In this document: piece by piece, positions 11,723 through 22,274 of the stretch | Numbering within the stretch: the first letter of the stretch is position 1 | Layout of the letters: each line of letters begins with the position of its first letter | NCBI GenBank assembly: GCA_001566295.1 | Contig: KQ964248.1 | Coordinates: 2,356,001-2,420,000 of the forward strand | Length of the DNA: 64,000 nt | Direction: 5' to 3' | Origin: Microdochium bolleyi | Lineage: Eukaryota > Ascomycota > Sordariomycetes > Xylariales > Microdochiaceae | Program-made: the position numbers and the translations under genes | The notes under the pieces: generated by a model | Seen by the model: the letters and a program-made list of their open reading frames with translations, nothing else | The model's database searches: none | What the model was told of the DNA's origin: nothing

Positions 11723-14295
11723 GCAGCCCAAGTTGCGCAGCCTGTCTGCAGCTCAAACGCCCTGCTCGACAAGATGCGCATAGCTGATAATTAAGCTCCG
11801 CGCACCCGTTGAGCTGCAGCTGCAAGCTGGTCATGGATAACATCAGGTCTCAATCGACCTTTCGTGCATAGTGTATGCACACGTGGTTCACCTGGGCTTT
11901 CTAATTCGTAGAGGAAGGAGGATCAACAACATAGAAAAGTACTGTGGTGGAAATGGGTTTGTTTTATGAGTGGGATATGGGTGGACGTTGCCAGACGGTC
12001 CCTCCCTCTGGTGCAGATTGGGCGGAGGTTAGTAAGATTCTCGGGTACGAACGACAGTATCACTTTACAGCAAGCAATGACGAGACGCGGAATTTTTACG
12101 AGAAACTGCGCCTTTATCTTTTATTGATTCTTAATGGCGACTACTGTATTGACCTGATCAAGTCCACTCTGACTGGTGCCACTGGTCCCGGATATATCTA
12201 AGGTTATGGTCAGCTTGACATGTCCCTAGACGAGTGGATCGAGCTGACAAGGAGTAGTCGGTATAAAAGTTCAGGTATACATGGTTGTGTGACTTCATGC
12301 GACGCGATAGTAGTGCGACGTTCAGGTCTAGAGCTAAAAGTCTCATCATAAAAGGGGAGAAAATGGCGGAAAGGAAAGAAAAATGCTTACCGGTCCGTGA
12401 TAGGTACCACGAGGCGTGGCAGGTCTGCCTTCCGGCTCCTAGCACGCGCACGTGTAAGTTTCCGAGCTTCCACCTCGGGCAGGTCCAGCAAGAGAGAGAG
12501 AGCCGCATGATGTGATGGGGAAGTGGACGAGAATGTTGCTCAGGTAAAAACAAATGCCAATTGTCCGCAGGCTCAACCGTCTACCTCAATAAAGAGGCGA
12601 TGCTGAGCAGGAAATAGTCGGATTACCAGAATGAAAAGAGTCATCATGGCAATGCATTCGTGCGTCCATGGTGGTTTGTGATGGTTGGAGGGATCGCGCG
12701 GTCGCGTGCTGGACATCTCGAAGACGAAAGATCATGTCGACCTACCTGTTGTCAGTTTCTGCTTCTCATCAGTGCGTCCTTGGAGCACATGAAGCTGCTG
12801 ATCTCATCGTGAGCTTGGCCGCGTCCCCGAGGCCAAAGCACATTGCGTGCAAGAAAAATGTCCAGTGCTTCAGGTCATCATCGCATCATGGAAGCCACAC
12901 TTAAGGGCCCTCGTGAAGATGGTTTTAAGCAAGGGAGAATAAAAGAATTCCTCTCGACACACACATCGGAATCGCCAGCAGCGTGATGACCGTTTGATCC
13001 CGAAGGAAACAAAGACTGCTGTCGATGATTTGAGTTGGTGGTCTGAACTGTTGAGGAGAGAAAGGAGGAAGCTTTCGACAGCGGCACGCGGGCCAGATTT
13101 TTTTTAAGCCTGGTCGCGCGCGCGGTCAGGTGTGGGGCCCGGAGCTTGCTGCGGTCCCTCAATGGATGCAGGCATTTGGGGGAGAGCACAGTTCTCTACG
13201 CAACAGCAACACTGTCCTTGCTTGACTTGCACCGCAACGGACCTGAAGGACCACTCGTAATCGGCGGCAGGCCACCAGGACTCTGGTTTCACAATTCAAA
13301 TGCTCGGCTGGCTGGAAGTAATGTAAACGCGGGCTGAAAGGTCGGGCTCTGTAGTCAACGGCCTCATGCATGTTAGATCGGGCCTACCCTACCCTGCACC
13401 CACTGACGTCGAGCTGCACAGTTCCGATAAGCTAGGTACTCGTCGTTCCTGGCCTGACTGACGTATTGCTGCGAGATCGTGTGACACTGGGGTTGAAGCT
13501 TGAGGCCTTGCAGGTTGCCGTTTTCCTGTTCGGCCATGCTCTTGGGACCGAGCCGTTTGGAATTGCTACGTGCCGACTTTAATGCCAGAGTCCGCAGTCC
13601 GACCTACTGGCCTGAAGGTAAACAGTGCTCACATTGTGCCCGTGTAGTGGGGAAGCCATGGAGGGCTCGGAATTTCAACGATGCTGGCGCGGTGCTCAAG
13701 TGGCACTGGGCACCACCCACCTCGCCCCATATCCCAGCCCATTTTGGCTCCAGGTCAAAACTGATCTCCATCACTGCTTCAATCCTTCCTGCCACCCGCC
13801 CGCCATCACACAGCTTCGGAATACCCTCCGGATCGTCCTCGAAACCTCCTGCAAAACCTTTCATCTGCCAGTACCTCGTCGAGACTCCTGCGGCCCCGCG
13901 CCTTTCCTCGACCCAGCCCGCCACCAGCCTCCATCCAGCGCATCGCCCCGTCGCACCTCACCTCCCCTCCTGCGTTCGCACAGCATTGCACCGCAACAAC
14001 CGCCCGCCCGCCATTCGATATCCGGCCACGCCTCCCAGTCCTCGCATACTCGACTTCCCGTGACCTCTGGCGATACGAGACGGCACTTTTGAACCTCCTC
14101 TGCAACTGTTCGCAGCGCCAACTGCTCCTCTAAGCGCCTCCTCCACACCCCGCGCTATTCCATCTTATTCCCGACCAGCAACACAAACGCAAACGATATT
14201 TTACACCAAGACGCTCTGCGACTCCAGGCTACCTTCCTTGAGCCCCCCTTGCGTCTCCGCAATCATAAACTGCCGTGAGGAGTCTTGACTTGACC
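11723..14295. other. Intergenic, no gene recognised
   Basis: The interval lies between Yop1 and the eIF4E-like gene, both on plus. Its left end is the Yop1 3' UTR; the pyrimidine-rich part from about 13.7 to 14.29 kb probably holds the promoter and leader of the next gene. A TACCCTACCCT element lies at 13385-13395. No frame here gives a recognisable protein. Confidence 0.5.
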
Positions 14296-15479
14296 ATGGA
14301 CAACAAGGACACGATATGGAACCGCCGTACTAAGTACACCTACCTTTTCCTGCTCCTGGTCTGGCTCAATGTTCAATCTTCATACTTGTGCTGACTTACT
14401 GCTTCAGTGCCGGCAGCCTCTCCTTGTCGACCGGTCAGAACGAAAGCCCATCGGCGCCTCGCGACTACTCCTCCTTGTCGAGACGCTCCGGCCCTGGCTC
14501 CTCTCACGGCGGTCGCGGTCCGATTCCCTTCGGGGGCGCTCAGACACCCGGCGGCACACTCGCGTCACCTGGCGGCGCCGGCGGCGTTGGCGCCGGTAAC
14601 GCCTTCGGCCTCGGCTCTGGCGCTTTCGGTTTCGCCGGAGCTACCTCGGCCAAGACTCCAAAGACCCCCGGCAACCCCTATGAGCGAGAATGGGGTGCGC
14701 TTGCTGGGAGCAAGACTCCGTCGAGCGAGAAGACCGGCAAGGATGCTTTCTCCCGTGGCAAGCCATCCATGAGCTCAATCTCGGAGATCACTGGCAAGTC
14801 ACAAGGTGCCACCAGTCACCCACTCTGCGATGTCTGGGCATTCTGGTTCCGACCACCGATCAGCAAGGCGAATGGCTACATCGAGTACGAGAGGAGTTTA
14901 CACCAGATAGCGCAGGTCGCCACTGTCGAGGAGTTCAAGGCGGTCTATGCGCACCTCTGGCACCCATCGGATATCCCAGAGAAGTCAGACTACCACCTCT
15001 TCAAGAAGGGCATCCGCCCGGTGTGGGAAGACGACGTCAACAAGCAGGGTGGCAAATGGGTGGTCCACCTGAAGAAGGGCGTCGCCAACCGCTTCTGGGA
15101 GGAGACATTGTTCGCCTGCATAGGCGACCAATTCGGCGACGATCGCGACGAAGTCTGCGGTGTTGTTCTTAGCGTGCGCAATGGCGAGGATACCCTGAGC
15201 ATCTGGCTGCGTCAGGAGGGAGCGAGCACCTTCAAGATTCGGTGAGTCACGCGTTTACTCTCTGCACAAAGGTTGACTTGTTGCTAACAGTTGATCAGTG
15301 ATACCCTCAAGCAATGTCTCACTTCTATCCACACTGGCCCTCTCAACTTCGTCTGGAAGAGCCACGACGCCAGTAAACAGAAAGCAGCACACACCCACCT
15401 GCACAACGAGAACAATGCGAACAAGCGGACTCACCACAACAAGGGTCAACGTCAGACCCAGGACGAGCCCCGAGCATAG
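14296..15479 (+). CDS. eIF4E-family cap-binding protein (4E-HP/eIF4E2-like)
   Basis: Three exons, 14296-14333, 14408-15241 and 15299-15479, encode 350 residues. It starts MDNKDTIWNRRTNAGSLS. The first 140 residues are disordered, rich in G, S and P. The eIF4E fold follows from about residue 150: PLCDVWAFWFRPP holds the first cap-site tryptophans, KGIRPVWEDDVNKQGGKW the second cap Trp and the acidic partner, and NRFWEETLFACIGDQF the helix that faces 4E-binding proteins. The tail, encoded by exon 3, is rich in H, N and Q. The first cap-site segment is closer to the class II (4E-HP) type than to canonical eIF4E, so a regulatory role in translation or mRNA turnover is more likely than general initiation; that is inference. 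The C-terminal exon is the least certain part. Confidence 0.85.
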
Positions 15480-17004
15480 CATGCCCACCACCAGAGAGAT
15501 GGCCTCCGTCATAACGCGACGGTGTTTGGCGAGAATTGCCGTGCCGCACAAGCGACGAGCTTGGAAAAGCCGCCGTTGTTGCAATAACGAGTCTAGCCAA
15601 TCCACGTGCCATCGAACCCCGATCGTATGACCAAGAGGTCAATATCAGCCGCTTGTTGTTCGCGTTCTTTCGCTTCGGCGTGCCCGTGGAATCAGTTGTA
15701 GTGGTTGGAGTTATGGGCGTTCTATTACTACCATATTTTGGAACCAGGGCCTTCCATGGAAGCTCGGCCAGCGAACACGGATGTCCATACGCAGTGGCAC
15801 GGCAGTCCGACGAGGATAGAGCAGCGGGTTTTGTTTGCGATGAGACTATGGAGTGCAACGGGGGAGGCCGGGGAGGTCTCACTGGGTTGAAATTCGACTC
15901 GATCGCTGGCCCATTCTGCTTCGAGGTCAGAATCACGGAGAAATCCGCTCCTTCTGACCCCACCGGGCAGGGGCGACGATGACACGAGGCCGGAGAACGA
16001 TGGAAGATATCGTATACTCGTCTCGCAAACCACGTCGTCTTTTGTATGTCATAACACAAATACTCTTTGTACAGTAGGATTGGCCCTCGAGCCCTCACCA
16101 GCGATATTTGTTTGGCTAGCAGCGAGGATTGTTGTTTTTTCCCCTCCCCCAGTAGATGCAGTGGCACCGCATCTCCAGGCGAACAGTGTCCGGCTTCATT
16201 CAAGAGTTGACTCCTGCTGTGGATGTGTTCGTTCCATCCATGTTTATGTTTCGGTGACAGGCTCTTTGCTCATTATTATTATTTTCTTCCTGCTTCTTGA
16301 ATTGCTTTGGCCTTATGAGGAGGAATCCAGACCTCAATGATATTCCCGGGCTGTTGCTTGATGACTAGGTCAGAAACAACCAGCTTGCTGATATATATCT
16401 GCGTTGGCTACATAATTTTTTGTTATGTTTCAGCAACCAGACATCGTCAGAGCAGCGCCCTCCCGCCAAACCCATCGGAATGGCCTTCATCGAGGCCAAA
16501 ACTACCCAATAAGGAGAAGGAGGGGCTATGGCCCATGCTTTATCTTGCAGATTTCGTGATATCGAACCACACTGGATACTGCTGGCTCGTCGCAAGTTGG
16601 AGTTTAAGGGCAAGTCAGAGAACGCTACATCACCTGTCACAGTTGTCTTAGCGTCCACGATTATTTTTCGACTAGCGACGGTCTCATATTTCATTCCATG
16701 TTGCAGATGGACACCGGAGTGCGATCATGCTGCCTCGAGCACGACTTATCAGTCCAAAGAAGACGTATGCCCGCCTGATGATGTTCGATCACTTTCTTAT
16801 GTACATGCTCATCTTCTCTCTCAAGCTCTCCCCGCGCTGACATATGTACAGCTGATGATGCTACTCAACATGAGAATTAAAGATAGCAATGATCCGCCGC
16901 GATAAATATGAGGACTCCAAAAACTCCAAACACCAGGCTTTTCCGTCTAAAGGCCAACAAATGCTTTGTCATAACAGCGTGAAGAAGTGTTGAAACTTCG
17001 GCCT
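15480..17004. other. Intergenic between convergent genes
   Basis: Lies between the ends of the eIF4E-like gene (plus) and the CAF-1 gene (minus). It contains the two 3' UTRs. No frame shows a known domain, and the part from 16.2 to 16.9 kb is AT-richer than its surroundings. An open frame at 15536-15982 (+) has no recognisable features. Confidence 0.45.
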
Positions 17005-19000
17005 TCAGATAGCGAAGGCTGGTAGAAGCTGCCAGTGCTTGCATGATTTCGCAGCGCCTGGGACTGTCTCACGGACGGCGATGTGCTCGAGCGTCTTCTT
17101 GACTTGTGGCTTTGTGCAGGAAGTGAACTTCTTCGAGAGCAGATCGACAATCGTAAGCTTTGTGTGCTCCCGGAATCCTTCCGAAACAACGGCCCGCTTG
17201 AAATCGTCGAGGATCTCAGGTGAGACCATATCCTTCTGGTCGATGACCGCCGGTGAAGCACCCGCGGAAGCCCCACTACCGCTGCCATTGCTTCTTATCA
17301 AAACAGCGAAAGCGTGCTTTGCCGGTGGGTTCATCGAGGCGGCTGTGCTGTTCGCTGTCGCGGCTGCCAGCATACTAGTTGCTGGCTCTTTCGCTTTCTT
17401 CTTTGGCTTTTCCCAATACGCCGTCGAGAATGGGTCGATGGATTGGTCGGGCAGCGTGTCTATCGAAATTGTCAGCTTGGGGCCAATGAGCTTGAGATCT
17501 CTCCTGAACGTACCCAACAAAAAGTCCACCTTGAAGTTCTCCAGCGCCGGACTCGCTGCCACGCCTTTCTTCTCCTCAAAGCAAATGCCGACAATGGTCG
17601 GCTCCAGCTCACCCCGGAATGCTGGTCGGGCGAGGGGCATGACGTCGTCGCTATCGTCGAGAAAGTCGTCTAGCTCATCCTCGCCATCAAGCTCCTCTTC
17701 TTCGTCCTCACTCATGAGATCCTCGCCGTCATCATCCTGCCACTCAGCCTCGGAGTCATAATCATAGTTCAGCATGTTCAGACTTCGACCTGTGGGGCGC
17801 CTCGAAAGCCTGCGCAACGCTGATGTCAGGAGAGGCGTCGTGATCGTGCCAATGTACGGCGGTCGCACATCTTCGTAGAATTTTAGCGCTTTCATTGTGA
17901 TCCGATTGAGCTGCTGTTGAGCATTCTGAAGCTCGTTCGCTGTCTGAGATTCTGATTTGATTTGCACGTTGTTCGCAGCTTCCATGATCTCTTTCACAGA
18001 CTGCGGAACGGCCCCGCGGGGTACTAGCAGGTCATGTACCTGGAAGGTCTCAGATGGGTTGAAAGGCAATACTGCTGGCGGACCTCGCTTGTTGTAGATG
18101 AAGTCATCTAGAATGACCGATTTCGCATCTTTCGTGTCGTTGTCCATATGGAACGGTGGCGGGGCTAGAGTGACGTCGTGCTTAATAAAGAATGGTTGGA
18201 ATGTGCGGTTGTACGTGGAGAGTTGTGGTATCGCAGGCTCAGTCTTTGCAGCAGAGGGACTCGCAGAAACCTCGCTTACGGGCACTGGTGTGTCGGGGGT
18301 GCTCGCTGGTTTCGAAGGCGTTGTAGGAGCTCGCTTGACAAAGGCGGCTAGCATGTTTTGCTGCTTCGCTTTCTTACGCAGAAGAGCCTGTTCCTGTTCC
18401 TCCTTTTGCTTGCGTGCAGCCTCCTTCTTGGCATCGACCTCTGCCTTTTCAGCAGCCTTCGCGGCTCTCTTGGCTTCCTTCTCAGCGTCCGCCTTGGCTT
18501 TCTCGGCAGCCTTTGCAGCCTTTGCTGCCTCTTTGGCCTGGGCTTCGTCAGCACGCTTCTGCTTTTTGAGCTCACGCTCCTTTTCCTGTGCTTCCTTCTC
18601 CGCTTGCGTGAGTTTCCGCTTCGGCGCCATCTTCAGGGTGCCCACAGAGTTGGGATCTGATGTCGAAGTGCTGAGGTTGGTTGCGGCAGGTTTTGATTGC
18701 GCGTCGAGTTGGACCTTGACGTCTGGGTCTGAGGCTTGGCCTATCGGGAGATTGGTGTCTTTCTCGCTCAGAGGTAGTGTTGTCTTGGAAAGCGGCGAAT
18801 AGCCGGGCGGTGGGCTCACCTCCCGCTCAGATAGGTCGTCGGCGTCTACGGAGCTTGGCGAGGCTATTGTGGATGGTGATTTGGGTTGCTCTGTAGTGGT
18901 TCAGTTAGTGACGAGTACACGGCCGGAATTGCGAGCTTGCCGTACCAGGGCCAGGCGTTGACAGGGTTGCCAACCCATCGAGGCTCATGTGCTCGCTCAT
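17005..19000 (-). CDS. Chromatin assembly factor 1 large subunit (p150/Cac1/Rlf2)
   Basis: Main exon 18890-17005 plus an upstream exon ending at 18946, joined across a 55-bp GT/AG intron in the correct phase. With the first in-frame ATG (19000) the protein has 646 residues. The frame is open further upstream without another ATG, so the start is uncertain. The central part is the long K/E/A/R-rich coiled coil typical of Cac1. Next come the conserved segment MLAAFVKRAPTTPSKP, a second conserved region around MKALKFYEDVRPPYIGTI, a strongly acidic stretch (about DEEEELDGEDELDDFLDD), and a C-terminal winged-helix region ending near KKTLEHIAVRE. CAF-1 deposits H3-H4 on newly replicated DNA through PCNA. 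The other subunits are not in the window. Confidence 0.88.
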
Positions 19001-20645
19001 AATGTGCAGATAGCCTTTGCTTGTGCCAGTGGAAGAATGGCACGCTTCTCGACCCGGCGGAGATGGTGAATTGCACTGGGTGGATGCACTCTGTCTGGAG
19101 ATCAGAGGTGTCGACAGGGAGGCAAGCCCATCAATCGCTGAGCTACAGTGAGTGTCGATGATGTGGTGTCGTGTGTCACGCTGATCTGCCGATGGCGACA
19201 GCAGAGCCCGAGAGCGTTGAATGGTCGTTAGTCGTGCGTCGATGCCGGGGATGAGACGGAGACGAGCCAGCCGGCCGCTGTGATGTGTATGGCTCCCAAG
19301 CTGGCGATGGCTTGTTGTTGTGTTTCGACGTGGTCGTGCTGCAAACAGGCCTCAGGGTGGGAAGAACCGGAATCGTCTCCTCTCCAAAGATGCAATGCAG
19401 GTGCGGCCGGGGCTTCCAACGGGCAGTCTGCGCCTCACGCGCGAAGAACGCGACGGACCCTGAAAGGTCGCGTCTCCCGCAGCCCGAATCAATTAAGCCC
19501 ACAGTGAGCAGACGGACCGGGCACTGCCAACCTGCCAGGCACCCGCAGCCTGAGCAGGGCAGGCACCACTAAAGTGGGTCTAGGCAGCGGGCCAGGAAAT
19601 CATATAAGAAGGGCCTCTCGTCCTCGCATTCCTCTTCTACTTTTCCTTTTCTCCTCATACTTACCTTGGTGCCGCATCTGCAGTTCATGATCCGCGGATT
19701 CGAGCTGGAGAGACCTGCATTGCACAGCGCGGTGTCGATCCTGCTGCATGATGGGTCTTCCTGTCGTGCGTGCCGCAATTTTTGTTGACTTACATTGCCA
19801 TTTTCATCTAGAACGACGCCTTGCGCATCGTCGAGAAGAAGACTTTAACAGGGACATGGAACATAAGTGCTGGTCTTATCATGACTTAGAAGTTCAGCAC
19901 TTGGTGGCTCAAAGAAGAGTATCTCAGTCATGGGATGAGTCGAAGTTCCCAACTCGACCAGTCGGCCGTGCTCTCGAGAAGCTATAGACTTGAGCTTCGT
20001 GCCATCGAGGCAGCTACTTCGCGATCATCACACTTGGATTCGTGGGGATTAGCTTGTTATCGTCAGGAGGCATGTCAGATTGTAAGATGCCTGCTATACG
20101 GAGTGCTCGTCTTCCGCAGTAGATATCCGAATGATATTTCTAGAGGATTGATTCATTTGTTGCCTGTGGTGTTATGTTGGACCTCAACGTCGACCCCCGG
20201 AACAGCACTGAACCATGTCACAATCTCACCCAGCCCTCACCAGCTCATCACCCGTCCATCAATTATGAAACGATAAATCCAGTACACCGTCAGACCCAGT
20301 CCAAATTTCGTGATACTGATCTGTTCGGTCCCTTTGCTGTGTGTTGTCGCTTGACCATTAGACTATCCGGAAGCCGTGTGAGTGGAGCACAGGTGGCATC
20401 GGCCCGTCACATCATCCCCCAGGCATGGGCGCCGGGCTGGACCCGCAAGCCGGGCATCGCAGGCAACTCCAGCCTGGCGTCCAACACTAGCAATTTTCAG
20501 GCCGGCGATAGTTACGTTGAACCCAGCTCCGACCGCGCGCGACAGCTTCGATTGAGCCCACGAGCAGAGCATTGGCTGCCATTGAACCCGCCCCCGCCGC
20601 ACAGCCAGTACCACACACACACATACACACGGCTCGCCCTCCACA
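19001..20645. other. Intergenic, divergent promoters of CAF-1 and bL34m
   Basis: No gene recognised. It separates the CAF-1 gene (minus) and the mitochondrial ribosomal protein gene (plus). The part up to about 19.3 kb may be the 5' UTR or an undetected 5' exon of the CAF-1 gene, because that frame stays open there. Confidence 0.45.
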
Positions 20646-21168
20646 ATGCGCTCCTTCACGCTCGCAGCATCGAGCTGCCGAGCTGCCCTCGCGCGGGCCT
20701 CGAGCGCCAGCACTTCCACACCGACATCATTCGCGAAGAGGTACACTTCCAGCCCTCTCCGCCTCTGATCCCAGCATGCTCAAGCTAACACCAACCACAA
20801 ACAGAACATTCACATCCCTCCCGACTCTCCGCCCGTCTCTGAACTCCGCGCGGCCCGTCTTCCGCTCGACGACAAACACCCTCGCACGCCTCCCTGGCAG
20901 CACACCAGAGGCCTCTGCCGCAGCCACCGCGGCAGGAGAGCCCAGCGGCAGCGTAGTAGCCGACGTCGTCCCCAGGTCCTCCATCACCTCGCACCCCGCG
21001 TTCGGGCTGGGCTTCCAGATCCGCTGCGGCCCGCGGCCCAACCTCGAGCGCTCGAGCCGCCTCGTGCGCAAGCGCAGATCCGGGTTCCTCACGCGCATGC
21101 GCAGCCAGACGGGACGCAAGATCCTGCAGCGGCGGAGGACGAAGAAGAGGTCCGTCTTGTCGTACTAG
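20646..21168 (+). CDS. Mitochondrial large-subunit ribosomal protein bL34m
   Basis: Two exons, 20646-20740 and 20805-21168, encode 152 residues. The N-terminus (MRSFTLAASSCRAALARASS) is rich in R, A and S without acidic residues, as expected of a mitochondrial import signal. The middle is variable. The last 45 residues carry the bL34 signature: RPNLERSSRLVRKRRSGFL, then RMRSQTGRKILQRRRTKKR. Bacterial L34 is only about 45 residues; fungal mitochondrial forms are about 130-160, matching this one. The 64-bp intron has GT/AG ends and a CTAAC branch site. Confidence 0.93.
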
Positions 21169-22274
21169 ACAGACTGGCCAAGGAGACGGGGAGAAGGAGG
21201 AGAGAAGCAGCTGCCCCTGGGGACATTCTGGAGACGCGCGATAACGAAGCCAGCCTGGCGGAGACAGCGTGATGGGAGGACGACGAATAAGGACGAGGGA
21301 TGGTGTGCTCATCACATCTGGTTTGTCTGGGAGGCGCATGAGATGCTCCCCTCCCGAGACCGCCCGCCGACTCGCTGCGCCGATGGCGAGGAAGCATTGC
21401 ACAATAAACCCAGGATATCAAAGAGAAGTGGGACGCAGGGGCACTCCATCATTCGTACGACAAGTTCGACTTCGGCGGACGCCAACCAACATAACCTCCG
21501 CCACTGTCCACGGAAATCCATCATGCTACGCAATCAAATCTCCTGCAACGGAATCCTCGTTCGCTGGAGGAGAGAACCGCAAACTCCACGCGAGGCCGAA
21601 AAGTCAAGGAATGTCGTCTTGTTCCGTTCCATTATTACGATCATGTCCGCACATATAGAAACAGCAAACAGCAGCATACCTGTAAACCATCTGTACAAAA
21701 AATGAACAAAAACAAAAGATCCACCACCACAGCAAACAGCAGCATACCTGTAAACCATCTGTACAAAAAAATGAACAAAAACAAAAGATCCACCACCACA
21801 GCAACAACAGCACATCCTCTGCCCCTGTGCAGATTGGGTACCCGCGGAGCTGTTTCACACGGCTCAAAGTGAGGCGCGGCGAAACTGAGTCGTCCATGCG
21901 TGATGATGAACCTAACTGCTCGGTGAGAGTGGGAGAGGGGTTACTGGGGCCCGGGATATAGATGAGCGCACATACGTGCTGTTCACGGGACGCAAACTAC
22001 GCGCTGCTATCTTGCTCTTCTTGCCAATATGCGGATCTGTGATGTCATGCACCATTCACACCACGGGCTTCAGAGCGCTGTCGTCGTGCAGCAGAAGAGA
22101 CGAGAAATCCTTTGGGTTCATTGCAAGTGGCTATAAAAAGAAAGCTATGGGGCAAGCTCCGACGGTCATGCCAATCTCCTGCTTCCGTGCTGAACACTCC
22201 TTCGTGACAGATACCTCTCCCCTCCTTGTACGGAACGAAAACCGAGTGAACCCCCGCGTTACATTAGTTATCTC
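21169..22274. other. Intergenic with a tandem duplication
   Basis: Separates convergent bL34m (plus) and beta-glucosidase (minus) and holds both 3' UTRs. A directly repeated 68/69-bp unit lies at 21661-21797, listed separately. No gene seen. Confidence 0.5.
21661..21797. repeat. Two-copy tandem repeat, 68/69 bp units
   Basis: Unit 1 is 21661-21728 and unit 2 is 21729-21797. They are identical except for one extra A in the poly-A stretch of unit 2. A third partial copy stops after ACAGCAA. The unit begins ACAGCAAACAGCAGCATACC and ends in CCACCACC. Near-perfect identity points to a recent duplication. Confidence 0.95.

Noticed and set aside
13385..13395. TACCCTACCCT, similar to HomolE-type ribosomal promoter elements or telomere-like repeats
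   Set aside because: Too short, only two units, and 900 bp from the next start codon; no ribosomal gene follows.
15255..15605. Minus-strand frame with a strongly hydrophobic stretch opposite exon 3 of the eIF4E-like gene
   Set aside because: The hydrophobicity is what the antisense of a His/Asn/Gln-rich tail gives; no acceptable codon use or partner exons were found.
15343..16203. 286-codon minus-strand frame
   Set aside because: No domain, poor codon use, and it overlaps the end of a gene with a clear identity.
20572..20645. In-frame extension upstream of the bL34m start
   Set aside because: The frame belongs to exon 2, not to exon 1; the spliced model with the ATG at 20646 gives a proper mitochondrial presequence.
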